Shown piece by piece: positions 1 through 7,555 of a stretch of DNA of 10,656 bases. The stretch comes from Tessaracoccus flavescens. Its GTDB lineage: Bacteria; Actinomycetota; Actinomycetes; Propionibacteriales; Propionibacteriaceae. The position numbers were made by a program, and so were the translations under genes. Each line of letters starts with the position of its first letter. Within the stretch, counting starts at the first letter, position 1. The stretch covers positions 1-10,656 of the forward strand of contig DYZF01000188.1 in the NCBI GenBank assembly GCA_020741375.1. The letters are read 5' to 3'. The notes below the pieces were generated by a model, which was given only the letters and a program-made list of their open reading frames with translations, did not search any database and was not told the origin of the DNA.

Positions 1-1
1 G

Positions 2-385
2 CTCTCTGCGACCGACCCCCGCGCTGTGACCATCAAGGAGGTGTTCGATTCGGTCTGGCTTCGGGTCCTTGATCTGCCGGGCGCCGTCACCCACCGTGCC
101 TTCGACTCCGACGGCGAGGTCACTTTGCGCGTCATCGACGACATGGGCTACTGCGACGGCACATGGCTGCTCCGCGTTCGCGACGGGGCGGGTTCGGCCG
201 AGCGCGTCAGCGACGAGGCCGCGATTGAGGTGCGGGTGGAGGATCTGGCACAGGTGTGGCTGGGCCACCGGAGCGTCACCGACCTCGCGCGCAGCGGTGC
301 CCTCACCGGAACCGGCGACGGCATCAACGTCTTGCATCGTCTGCTCGCCTGGACGACGCCCGCCTACAACGTGGCGACCTTCTAA
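2..385 (+). CDS. Eis-like GNAT N-acetyltransferase, C-terminal part only (5' end outside window)
   Basis: The frame is open from the first complete codon at position 2 to a TAA stop at 383-385, giving 127 codons of the C-terminal domain. No start lies in the window; the GTG at 26 is internal, because the matching residues of the downstream paralogue are also internal. Over a 39-residue block starting at the shared VWLR, 22 residues are identical to the gene at 424-1692, including LDLP and GYCDG. Both proteins end in ATF. In M. tuberculosis Eis this region is the sterol-carrier-like domain, and the C-terminal Phe carboxylate acts as general base, so the matching terminus fits that family. The acetyl-CoA binding domain cannot be seen here. 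It is probably a tandem duplicate of its neighbour, 38 bases upstream. The substrate is unknown; Eis acetylates amines such as aminoglycosides, but orthologues vary widely. Confidence 0.85.
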   Translation, partial: LSATDPRAVTIKEVFDSVWLRVLDLPGAVTHRAFDSDGEVTLRVIDDMGYCDGTWLLRVRDGAGSAERVSDEAAIEVRVEDLAQVWLGHRSVTDLARSGALTGTGDGINVLHRLLAWTTPAYNVATF

Positions 386-411
386 GCCACCGCGTCCCGC
401 TCGCGCCCCGC

Positions 412-417
412 TAGGGT
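412..417 (+). promoter_or_regulatory. Candidate -10 element (TAGGGT) for a leaderless Eis-like gene
   Basis: TAGGGT fits the actinobacterial -10 pattern TANNNT. It ends 6 bases before the ATG at 424, which would place the transcription start on the start codon. No convincing -35 hexamer lies 16 to 19 bases upstream, and there is no good Shine-Dalgarno sequence. The spacing is seen directly; the leaderless reading is inference. Confidence 0.4.
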
Positions 418-423
418 GAATGG

Positions 424-1692
424 ATGGACGCTGGATACGAGTACGAGATTGTGCCGCTGGACATGCCCGACGACGACCCTCGTTGGGCGGCCTACCAAGA
501 CATCTTCAGTTTCAGTTTCCTGGACAACCGGCCCTCGGAAGACGAGACGGCCCGCTACCGCGAGAGCCGACGAGCCGACGGCTCATGGATGGCGCAGGTC
601 ACCACCACCGGCCAAGGGCTGGAGGGCCGGGAGGCCATCGCGGGGTTCTGCGCCTCCCCCACGACCATCAACTGTGGCAAGGGCTTGGTGGACGCACTGG
701 TGATCAACACGATCGCGGTCCGTCCGAGCCACCGTCGGCGCGGCCTCCTCAAAGAGATGATGCGTCGCCAACTGGACGCGGCCGTAGAGCGTGGTCAGTC
801 CTTGGCCACCCTCACCGCCTCCGAGGCCACCATCTACGGACGCTTCGGCTTCGGCATCTCCACGCACACCCACCCGATCCAGCTCGACACCCGCCGGATG
901 AAGTTCCGCGACGACGTCACCGTCTCGACCGGGCGGATCGAGTACGTCCACCCGTCGTTCCTGATCGACCATTGGGCGCGGATCGTCGAGGCGCACCAGT
1001 CGCGCTACCGGGGCGCCGTCGCGCACCAGCACGGCCATTTCCTCCGCGACACCGGCCAGTGGGACAGCAAGGAGCAGGGCCCCAGCCGGGCCCTCCGCTG
1101 CGCCGTCCATTTCGGCGACGACGGCGTGGTCGACGGCTTCGCCCTGTTCACGCCGCAGGGCTGGGACGACACCCCCATCACGACGGCGGTGCACAAGGTC
1201 TGCGCTCCTGATCAGTCCGTCAATCGGGCGCTGTGGTGGGCCCTGGCCAGCATGGATCTCGTGGAGCGGCTCACCTATCCGCTGGCGCCTCCGGGCGAGG
1301 CGCTGAGCGGCTCGCTCGTGGACCCGTGGGCCGTCGAGCCGAAGGAGGGCGACGACCCGGTGTGGCTGCGGATCCTGGATCTCCCATCGGCTGTGGCGCA
1401 GCGACGCTTCGACGGCCACGGCGACATCGTCGTACGGATCAAGGACGCCCAGGGCTACTGCGACGGCGTCTGGCGGATCTGGGCCGATGGCGACGACGGA
1501 ACGGCCGAGCGCACCGAGGCAGAGCCCGAGGTGGAACTCTCAGTGGACGTCTTGGCGATGATGTGGCACGGCGACCGGACCGCGTCCCAACTGGCCTTGA
1601 GCGGCCTCCTCAACGGCGAGGAGGCCGCCATCGGGCGGCTGTCGCGGCTGTTCCAAGTGGACGAGCCGCCGATGAATCTCGCGACCTTCTGA
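424..1692 (+). CDS. Eis-like GNAT N-acetyltransferase with C-terminal SCP2-like domain
   Basis: This 422-residue protein matches the architecture of Eis (402 residues in M. tuberculosis): a GNAT domain, a degenerate second GNAT-like region and a sterol-carrier-like C-terminal domain. The acetyl-CoA site is visible at about residues 93-110 as a beta strand (VINTIAVRP) followed by the pyrophosphate-binding RRRGL turn. Tyr138, in IYGRFGFG, aligns with the catalytic Tyr126 of Eis. The protein ends in Phe422 within NLATF, as in Eis, where the terminal carboxylate acts as general base. It should therefore transfer acetyl groups from acetyl-CoA to amines in the cytoplasm. The ATG at 424 is preferred because a TAGGGT hexamer lies 6 bases upstream; the ATG at 420 is in another frame. 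The gene follows a truncated paralogue and converges on xerD. The physiological substrate cannot be told from sequence, and aminoglycoside modification should not be assumed. Confidence 0.9.
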   Translation: MDAGYEYEIVPLDMPDDDPRWAAYQDIFSFSFLDNRPSEDETARYRESRRADGSWMAQVTTTGQGLEGREAIAGFCASPTTINCGKGLVDALVINTIAVRPSHRRRGLLKEMMRRQLDAAVERGQSLATLTASEATIYGRFGFGISTHTHPIQLDTRRMKFRDDVTVSTGRIEYVHPSFLIDHWARIVEAHQSRYRGAVAHQHGHFLRDTGQWDSKEQGPSRALRCAVHFGDDGVVDGFALFTPQGWDDTPITTAVHKVCAPDQSVNRALWWALASMDLVERLTYPLAPPGEALSGSLVDPWAVEPKEGDDPVWLRILDLPSAVAQRRFDGHGDIVVRIKDAQGYCDGVWRIWADGDDGTAERTEAEPEVELSVDVLAMMWHGDRTASQLALSGLLNGEEAAIGRLSRLFQVDEPPMNLATF

Positions 1693-1699
1693 CGCTCGG

Positions 1700-2614
1700 C
1701 TACCGCGCCCGCGGGTGCGCGGCGGCATGCACCTCACGCAGGTGCTCGATCGTGACCAGCGTGTAGATCTGCGTCGTCGCCACCGACGAATGCCCCAATA
1801 GCTCTTGGACGATGCGCAGGTCCGCGCCCCCGTCGAGCAGGTGGGTGGCGAAGGAGTGCCGAAGGGAGTGCGGCGATACGTCGTCGGTGAGCCCTGCGGC
1901 GGCAGCCGCCTGCTGAATGACGGCCCAGGCGGATTGGCGGCTAAGCCGCCGCCCCAATTGGTTGAGCAACAGGGCGGGTGTGTGCTTCGAAGCCCGCTCG
2001 GCGAGGGCAGGCCGGGCGCGCACAAGGTAGGCGTCAATCGCGTCGCGGGCGTAGGAACCCACCGGAACAACTCGCTCCTTACCTCCCTTGCCCAGGAGCT
2101 TGAGCCCAGCGGCTGGGTCGGCGAGTGCCGCGGCGACATCGTCGACATCGAGCGAACACACTTCTGAGACTCGGGCTCCGGTGCCATAGAGCAGTTCGAG
2201 GAGCGCCGCGTCGCGCAAGCCGATCACCTCGGAGCGATCTGGTGCCTCGAGCAGACGAGTGACATCGGCGACGCTCAAGGCCTTGGGCAGCCGCTGCTCC
2301 AACTTGGGCGGCGACGTCTCCGCCGCCGGATTGTTCGAGGTGAGGCCCTCCTCCAGAGCGAACTGATGGAAGGTGCGGACGCTGACGACGTGCCGGGCCA
2401 CTGAACTGCGCGCCTGCGTCTGCCCCAGGTGACGCACGAACTCGGAAATCTCCACCTCGGAGACTCCCCCGACGTCAACGATGTCGCGCTCGGCGAGGAA
2501 CGTCAGATAGCGGGCGAGGTCGCGCCGGTACGCAGCGACCGTGTTGGCCGAGAGGCCACGCTCCGCTCGCACATGGTTGAGGTAATCGCCGACGGCGTCC
2601 TCGAGCGTCGTCAC
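1700..2614 (-). CDS. xerD: Tyrosine recombinase XerD
   Basis: This 304-residue site-specific recombinase is expected to act with XerC at dif to resolve chromosome dimers near division. The N-terminal SAM-like core-binding domain spans about residues 1-95 and the catalytic domain about 108-300. All catalytic residues are present: Arg148 (TGARVSE), Lys176 (GKGGKE), His249 and Arg252 (HSLRH), His275 (LLGHSS) and nucleophile Tyr284 (TQIY). The positions track E. coli XerD closely (148, 172, 244, 247, 270, 279). The GTG at 2614 is chosen as start because it gives the usual length and lies 7 bases after the NUDIX stop. The same frame runs open upstream to 2914, but that extension overlaps the NUDIX gene in another frame and has no recombinase features. 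The order pyrG, NUDIX, xerD is typical of actinobacteria and favours XerD over XerC or a phage integrase. The stop is TAG. Confidence 0.93.
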   Translation of the reverse strand: MTTLEDAVGDYLNHVRAERGLSANTVAAYRRDLARYLTFLAERDIVDVGGVSEVEISEFVRHLGQTQARSSVARHVVSVRTFHQFALEEGLTSNNPAAETSPPKLEQRLPKALSVADVTRLLEAPDRSEVIGLRDAALLELLYGTGARVSEVCSLDVDDVAAALADPAAGLKLLGKGGKERVVPVGSYARDAIDAYLVRARPALAERASKHTPALLLNQLGRRLSRQSAWAVIQQAAAAAGLTDDVSPHSLRHSFATHLLDGGADLRIVQELLGHSSVATTQIYTLVTIEHLREVHAAAHPRAR

Positions 2615-2621
2615 TGGCTGA

Positions 2622-3242
2622 TCACTGCCGGATCGGCCACTCGGCTGAGGTGGGACGCAACTGGTCAAGCCGGTCGGAGAGGCGAGCCACTTCCAGCGCC
2701 ATGATCCCCGCGACCAGCGTGGGCGACTGACAGCCGCCCGCGAGGACCGCCTCCACGAGATCGGCGCGCGGCACCCAGTCCCACGACATGTGGGCCTCTT
2801 CGCCCTCGAGGACGAAACCTTCCGGGCGGGTGGAGTCGCTGAGGTCGCGCGCGAGGTACACCCGCAGCGACTCCTCGCAGGCCCCCGGCGTGGTGCACAT
2901 GTCCACGAGGACATCCCAGCGATCGGCCTTCAGCTCCGCCTCCTCGGCCAGCTCACGCTGCGCCGCCAGCAGCCAGTCCTCGCCGTCGACGTCGAGCAGC
3001 CCCGCCGGGATCTCCACCAGTTCCATCTTGACGGGATGCCGATACTGCCGGAGGACGGCGATCTCGTCGGTGTCCTCGCACCACGCGACGACGGCGACCG
3101 CTCCCGGATGGGTGAGGTACTGACGTTGGATGATCTCGCCGGACGGGGTCTTGATGTGCTCGTCCACGAACGACGACACCCGCCCCTCGCCCAGCACGTC
3201 GCGTGACATCACGGGCCAGCTCATCGGTTCGTCTACGCGCAT
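2622..3242 (-). CDS. NUDIX hydrolase, ADP-ribose pyrophosphatase type
   Basis: This 206-residue protein has the size and fold pattern of ADP-ribose pyrophosphatases, which split ADP-ribose into AMP and ribose 5-phosphate. The NUDIX box is at about residues 81-104: Gly81, Glu88, then Arg96-Glu97 and Glu100-Glu101, the metal-binding core. Two departures are visible. The first Gly-to-Glu spacing is one residue longer than the classic Gx5E, and the Gly of the EExGU end is Glu103. The ARRYRHP-like segment typical of the family appears here as LRQYRHP (64-70). The ATG at 3242 lies one base after the pyrG stop, with a purine-rich AGAGAG about 6 bases upstream. The gene order matches M. tuberculosis Rv1700, a characterised ADP-ribose pyrophosphatase. 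The exact substrate is inferred from family and context. Confidence 0.9.
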   Translation of the reverse strand: MRVDEPMSWPVMSRDVLGEGRVSSFVDEHIKTPSGEIIQRQYLTHPGAVAVVAWCEDTDEIAVLRQYRHPVKMELVEIPAGLLDVDGEDWLLAAQRELAEEAELKADRWDVLVDMCTTPGACEESLRVYLARDLSDSTRPEGFVLEGEEAHMSWDWVPRADLVEAVLAGGCQSPTLVAGIMALEVARLSDRLDQLRPTSAEWPIRQ

Positions 3243-3243
3243 G

Positions 3244-4881
3244 TCAGCTCTCTTGTCGTCGGATGGCCGCCTCGATCAGCCCCGCGAACAGCGGGTGTGC
3301 CGCGGTGGGCCGCGACTTGAGCTCCGGGTGGGCCTGGGTACCCACATAGTACGGGTGAACCTCCGCCGGCAGTTCGACAAACTCGACGAGGGAGCCGTCG
3401 GGGCTGGTGCCGGAGATGACGAGACCGGCTTCGGTGAGCTGGTCGCGGTAGGCGTTGTTGACTTCGTACCGGTGGCGGTGGCGCTCCGACACCTCCGTCG
3501 CTCCGTAGGCCGTGGCGGCGACACTGCCCTCAATCAGGGTTGCGGGGTACGAGCCGAGGCGCATGGATCCGCCCAGATCACCGCCGCCGTCGACGATCGC
3601 CACCTGTTCCGTCATGGTCGCAATGACGGGGTGCGGGGTGCCGGGATCGAACTCGGTGGAGCCGGCGCCGTCGATCCCTGCGAGATGACGGGCGGCCTCG
3701 ATCACCATGCACTGCATGCCGAGGCAGAGCCCCAGCGCGGGCAGGCCCTCTTCCCGCGCGTAGCGCAGGGCCCCGAGCTTGCCTTCAACCCCGCGGATGC
3801 CGAAGCCACCTGGCACGCAGATGGCGTCGACACCGCGCAGCGCCTCCTCGGCGCCCTCACGGGTTTCACAATCGTCCGACGGCACCCACGAGATGTTCAC
3901 CTTCGCGTGGTGCGCGAAGCCTCCGGCGCGGAGCGCCTCTGTGACCGACAGGTAGGCGTCCGGAAGGTCGATGTACTTGCCGACCAGTGCGACGGTGACC
4001 TCCCGACGGGGATTCTCCACGCGGTCGAGCAGGTCCGACCAGCCCTCCCAGTTCACGTCGCGGAACTTCAGGTTGAGCCGGCGCACGACGTACGCGTCGA
4101 GGCCTTCGTCGTGCAGCACCCGCGGGATCGCGTAGATGCTGGACGCGTCGGCGCAGGAGATGACTCCCTCCTCATCGACGTCGCACATGTTGGCGATCTT
4201 GCGCTTGAGGGCGTCCGGGATCTCGTGCGTGGAGCGGCACACGATGGCGTCGGGCTGGATGCCCACCTGGCGCAGCGCGGCCACCGAGTGCTGAGTCGGC
4301 TTGGTCTTCAGTTCGCCGGACGGGCCGATGTACGGGACGAGGGACACGTGCAGGAAGAAGCACCGGTCGCGGCCGACCTCGCGCCGCACCTGACGGGCCG
4401 CCTCGAGGAACGGCAACGATTCGATATCCCCGACGGTGCCGCCGATCTCGTGCAACACGACGTCGATGTCCGGGCTCGCCATCGCCATCATCCGGTCGCG
4501 GATTTCGCCGGTGATGTGCGGGATGACTTGAACGGTGTCGCCGAGGTAGTCGCCGCGTCGTTCCTTCGCGATGACCGTCGAGTAGACCTGACCGGTGGTG
4601 ACGTTCGCGTCGCCGTGCAGGTTGCGGTCGAGGAAGCGCTCGTAGTGGCCGACGTCGAGGTCGGTTTCCGCGCCGTCCTCGGTGACGAAGACCTCGCCGT
4701 GCTGGAAGGGGTTCATCGTGCCGGGGTCGACGTTGAGGTACGGATCCAGCTTCTGCATGGTGACGCTCAGCCCCCGCGCGATGAGGAGGTTGCCGAGGCT
4801 CGAGGCCGTCAGGCCCTTGCCCAGCGAGGAGACGACGCCTCCCGTGACGAATACGTGCTTGGTCTTCTTCGAGCTACTCAC
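3244..4881 (-). CDS. pyrG: CTP synthase (glutamine hydrolysing)
   Basis: This 545-residue enzyme makes CTP from UTP, ATP and glutamine, the last step of de novo pyrimidine nucleotide synthesis. The N-terminal amidoligase domain (about residues 1-270) carries the P-loop [10 protein letters not shown] at 14-23, with Lys22 matching E. coli Lys18, the UTP/CTP-site region around GHYERF, and [12 protein letters not shown] at 144-155. The C-terminal class I glutamine amidotransferase domain (about 295-540) has nucleophile Cys386 in GLCLGMQ, an oxyanion-loop Gly-rich segment PGGFGIRG, and His518 and Glu520 in AHPELKSRP. Length and all catalytic residues are as expected for a full, working enzyme. The start is GTG at 4881, with a weak GAAGG four bases upstream and a TAGGCT hexamer 8 bases upstream. 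It follows an 88-base intergenic gap and so probably heads a transcript with the NUDIX gene and xerD. Confidence 0.98.
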   Translation of the reverse strand: MSSSKKTKHVFVTGGVVSSLGKGLTASSLGNLLIARGLSVTMQKLDPYLNVDPGTMNPFQHGEVFVTEDGAETDLDVGHYERFLDRNLHGDANVTTGQVYSTVIAKERRGDYLGDTVQVIPHITGEIRDRMMAMASPDIDVVLHEIGGTVGDIESLPFLEAARQVRREVGRDRCFFLHVSLVPYIGPSGELKTKPTQHSVAALRQVGIQPDAIVCRSTHEIPDALKRKIANMCDVDEEGVISCADASSIYAIPRVLHDEGLDAYVVRRLNLKFRDVNWEGWSDLLDRVENPRREVTVALVGKYIDLPDAYLSVTEALRAGGFAHHAKVNISWVPSDDCETREGAEEALRGVDAICVPGGFGIRGVEGKLGALRYAREEGLPALGLCLGMQCMVIEAARHLAGIDGAGSTEFDPGTPHPVIATMTEQVAIVDGGGDLGGSMRLGSYPATLIEGSVAATAYGATEVSERHRHRYEVNNAYRDQLTEAGLVISGTSPDGSLVEFVELPAEVHPYYVGTQAHPELKSRPTAAHPLFAGLIEAAIRRQES

Positions 4882-4889
4882 GGACCTTC

Positions 4890-4918
4890 AGCCTAAACGG
4901 CGGTGGCCGAGATGAAAA
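4890..4918 (-). promoter_or_regulatory. Candidate promoter for pyrG-NUDIX-xerD
   Basis: Read on the minus strand, a TAGGCT -10-like hexamer (4895-4890) is preceded at 17 bases by TTTTCA (4918-4913), which matches TTGACA at four of six positions. The -10 ends 8 bases before the pyrG GTG, so the transcript would have almost no leader. This is the only gap of any size in the minus-strand cluster. A second TANNNT hexamer, TACGTT (4948-4943), is a less well placed alternative. Based on pattern only. Confidence 0.45.
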
Positions 4919-4969
4919 CGCCACGCGGGAAGCCGAAACGAGAACGTAACACCGCTCACGCGGCACCGG

Positions 4970-6649
4970 CTACTGGCCGGCGCGCTGCGCCTTCTGCAGC
5001 AGTTCGGCCGCGTGCTCCACGCCCTTGGCCGACGACGACTCCCCACCCATCATGCGCGCCAACTCGGCGGTTCGTTCGTCGCCGGCGAGCTGACGCACGC
5101 CGGATGTGGTGACCTGCCCGTCGCTGGCCTTCGCCACGACGAAGTGCGCGTCGGCGTAGGCGGCGACCTGAGCAAGATGCGTCACGACGATGACCTGTGA
5201 GCGCTCGGCCAGCCGTTGGAGCCGCCTGCCGATCTCCAACCCGACGGCGCCACCCACGCCGGCGTCCACCTCGTCGAAGACGAAGGTGTGCCCGTGGGCG
5301 TCATCAGCCAGCACCACCTCCAGTGCCAGCCGGACGCGGGACAGTTCGCCGCCGGACGCGACCTTGCCCAGCGGGCCGGGAGCTGAACCGGGATTCGCGG
5401 AGAACAGAAGTTCGATCTTGTCGGCGCCATGGGGGCCGAGCGGGCCGGGCGACACGTCGAAGCGGAGCTGGGCATGGGACATGGCGAGCGCCGAGAGCTC
5501 CTCTTTCACGCCCCGCGCGAGCTTCTCAGCAGCAGCGGCGCGGGCGGCAGAGATGGCCTGCGCGTCGTCGGCCAGAGCCGCGTCCAACTCGGTGATCCGA
5601 GTTCTGAGTTCGACGATGCGTTCGTCGCTGCCTTCCAGCGTGCCCAAGCGCTGGGCCGAATCGGCCGCCCAGGTCAGCACCTCATCGATGGTGGCGCCGT
5701 ACTTGCGGGTCAGGTTCGCCAGCTGGGCGCGTCGCTCCCCCACCGCCTCGAGGCGCAGCGGGTCCGCGACGAGGTCTGCGAGGTAGCTGGCGAGTTCGGC
5801 GGCCAGGTCGTTGACCAGCATGGATACCTCGGCGGCGCGGGCGGCCAGCGGAGCCGCGACATCGTCTCGGTCGGCCAGCTGAGCCAGCGATTTGCGCGCC
5901 TCACCGAGCAGGGCGACGGCGCTGGGCGCGTCGAAATCGTCCTCGGATCCGCTGATCCGGCCCTGGCTGAGCAGCGCCAGCCCGCGCAGCTCGTCCAGGT
6001 CCATGAGCTTGCGCTGCTCAGCGGCCAGTGCGTCGTCCTCGCCGGGCTGTGGGCCGACGGCGTCAATCTCGCCAAGGCCGAACCTCAGCATGTCGGCCTC
6101 GCGGGCCCGGGCCATGGATTCGTCCTCGAGTGCCGCGAGTTCGGCGGCGGCTGCCCGCCGCTCGACGTAGTGGCGCCGATATCTGTCCAGCTCCGCCGGA
6201 CGGGCGTGGGCGTCGAGGATTTCGCGTTGGCGCTCGGGGCTCGAGAGCCGCACTTGCTCGGACTGGCCATGGATGGTGGCGATCTCGCCGATGACCTCAG
6301 CCAAGGTGGACACGGGCACGCCGGCACCGCCGACGACTGCCCGCGACCTGCCGGCGGCGCTCACGTGCCGCAGGGTGACGAGTTCGCCGTCGTCAACATC
6401 GCCGCCGAGGCTGCGCACACGCTCGGCAAGTTCCTCCGGAACCTCCCAGCGCCCTTCCACAACCGCCTTGTCCGCGCCGTGCCGGACGATGCCGGTGTCG
6501 CCGCGCGCTCCGAGGAGATGCCCGAGCCCGGACACGATCATGGTCTTGCCCGCACCAGTCTCGCCGGTCAGCGCGGTGAGGCCGGGGCCAAGCTCCAGGG
6601 TGGCGTCGTCGACGACGCCGAACGCCGCAAGGCGCAGCGTGGTGAGCAT
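4970..6649 (-). CDS. recN: DNA repair protein RecN
   Basis: RecN is an SMC-like ATPase that acts early in repair of double-strand breaks by homologous recombination. The 559-residue product has the family length and layout: Walker A GETGAGKT at 29-36, a Q-loop segment HGQSEQVRL near 127-135, two alpha-helical coiled-coil arms at about 150-230 and 250-390, the ABC signature LGKVASGGELSR at 427-438, Walker B TFVFDE at 455-460 continuing into DAGVGG, and the H-loop VVTHLAQVAAYAD at 488-500. The ATG at 6649 is chosen because it starts the family-typical N terminus MLTTLRL, shares its A with the TAA stop of nadK (TAATG), and has GGGAG five bases upstream. The frame is open further upstream inside nadK, but that part is not RecN. 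No SOS box was found directly upstream; expression is likely coupled to nadK. Confidence 0.96.
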   Translation of the reverse strand: MLTTLRLAAFGVVDDATLELGPGLTALTGETGAGKTMIVSGLGHLLGARGDTGIVRHGADKAVVEGRWEVPEELAERVRSLGGDVDDGELVTLRHVSAAGRSRAVVGGAGVPVSTLAEVIGEIATIHGQSEQVRLSSPERQREILDAHARPAELDRYRRHYVERRAAAAELAALEDESMARAREADMLRFGLGEIDAVGPQPGEDDALAAEQRKLMDLDELRGLALLSQGRISGSEDDFDAPSAVALLGEARKSLAQLADRDDVAAPLAARAAEVSMLVNDLAAELASYLADLVADPLRLEAVGERRAQLANLTRKYGATIDEVLTWAADSAQRLGTLEGSDERIVELRTRITELDAALADDAQAISAARAAAAEKLARGVKEELSALAMSHAQLRFDVSPGPLGPHGADKIELLFSANPGSAPGPLGKVASGGELSRVRLALEVVLADDAHGHTFVFDEVDAGVGGAVGLEIGRRLQRLAERSQVIVVTHLAQVAAYADAHFVVAKASDGQVTTSGVRQLAGDERTAELARMMGGESSSAKGVEHAAELLQKAQRAGQ

Positions 6650-7542
6650 TATTTCTCCCGAGCCCGCCAGCCATTGACCGGCAGCGCGAATTTCTTCACC
6701 AACCTGGTGGTGAACGGCTGCTCGCCGATCCGCGCGAGCCGGAGCTGCTGCTCGCAGGAGGTGACCACGATCCGCTCGCCGTCCACCAACTCGTGGCTGC
6801 GGCGGCCGTCGCACCAGATCATGCCCATGGCTTGGCTGTGGGGCTCGACGTCGAGCGTGACCACGGACGAGGGGCTGAGGACCATGGGCCGGTTGAAGAG
6901 GGCGTGGGCGGCCAGAGGTACCACGAGCATTGCTTGGACGTCCGGCCAGATGACTGGCCCACCCGCCGAGAAACCGTAGGCGGTGGATCCCGTGGGGGTG
7001 GAGACGAGGACGCCGTCGCAGCCCCAGCGCGACAGAGGCCTGTCGTCCACGCTGAGCATGACCGTCAGCATGCGTTCCCGCGCGAGCTTCTCCAGCGACA
7101 CTTCGTTGATGGCCACAGATTCCCACGTGAGTTCGCCATCGCCTCCGCGGACTTCCACCCGCAGGACGAGGCGTTCTTCGACGCTGTAGCGCTTCTCCGC
7201 CACCACTATGGGGAGCGCGTGGATGTCTGAGGGTTCCAGCTCGGCCAGGAATCCGACGTGCCCAAGGTTGACGCCCAACAGCGGCACCCCGAGCGGCTGG
7301 GCCCATTCGGCTGCACGCAGGATGGTGCCGTCGCCGCCGAAGACGACGGCCAATTCCGCGGGCTGATCGGCCATCAGGCTCACGTGGGCTTCAGGCACCC
7401 GCTCGGTGAGCCGTTCGATATCCGATTCGAAGGCGAGGAACCTGAACCCCAGCTCGTGGAGTTCGGAGACGAACACGGCAGCCTTGTCCAGCGCTTCCTC
7501 GCGTTCGGGATGCACCAAGACGGCGACGGTTCTCTGACTCAC
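6649..7542 (-). CDS. nadK: NAD kinase
   Basis: NAD kinase phosphorylates the 2'-hydroxyl of the adenosine ribose of NAD to make NADP, in bacteria often using ATP or polyphosphate. The family marks are all present, numbered from the GTG at 7542: GGDGT at 69-73 with catalytic Asp71, the NE pair at 146-147 in INEVSLEK, CDGVLVSTPTGSTAY at 175-189, and the C-terminal beta domain with CDGRR at 244-248. The predicted length is 297 residues. Two starts are possible. The GTG at 7542 gives the usual short lead into TVAVLVHPER and lies 7 bases after a TAGGCT hexamer. The ATG at 7560 adds six residues and overlaps tlyA by 8 bases. Neither has a clear Shine-Dalgarno sequence, and GTG is favoured. Its stop overlaps the recN start by one base. 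The order tlyA, nadK, recN is conserved in actinobacteria. Confidence 0.95.
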   Translation of the reverse strand: MSQRTVAVLVHPEREEALDKAAVFVSELHELGFRFLAFESDIERLTERVPEAHVSLMADQPAELAVVFGGDGTILRAAEWAQPLGVPLLGVNLGHVGFLAELEPSDIHALPIVVAEKRYSVEERLVLRVEVRGGDGELTWESVAINEVSLEKLARERMLTVMLSVDDRPLSRWGCDGVLVSTPTGSTAYGFSAGGPVIWPDVQAMLVVPLAAHALFNRPMVLSPSSVVTLDVEPHSQAMGMIWCDGRRSHELVDGERIVVTSCEQQLRLARIGEQPFTTRLVKKFALPVNGWRAREK

Positions 7543-7549
7543 GCTGCCC

Positions 7550-7555
7550 AGCCTA
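7550..7555 (-). promoter_or_regulatory. Candidate internal -10 element (TAGGCT) before nadK
   Basis: TAGGCT on the minus strand overlaps the tlyA stop codon and ends 7 bases before the GTG proposed for nadK, the same arrangement as at pyrG. It could drive a leaderless nadK-recN transcript in addition to read-through from upstream. No -35 was identified, and the hexamer is short enough to occur by chance. Confidence 0.3.

Noticed and set aside
2615..2914. N-terminal extension of xerD by 100 codons
   Set aside because: It overlaps the NUDIX gene in another frame, has no recombinase features and would exceed the usual XerD length.
3130..4896. 588-codon open frame on the + strand opposite pyrG
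   Set aside because: It lies fully antisense to pyrG, which has every catalytic motif. The translation has no recognisable domain, and long antisense frames are expected in GC-rich genes with strong third-position bias.
4966..4982. CCGGC/GCCGG inverted repeat at the recN stop as a terminator
   Set aside because: The stem is only about 5 bp and no T-run follows on the minus strand, so an intrinsic terminator is not supported.
5429..6979. 516-codon open frame on the + strand opposite recN and nadK
   Set aside because: It spans two well-supported genes on the other strand, has no domain signature and is explained by GC-rich codon bias.
6650..7306. N-terminal extension of recN into nadK
   Set aside because: RecN proteins begin at the MLTTLRL segment just before Walker A. 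The extension is a frame shadow of nadK.
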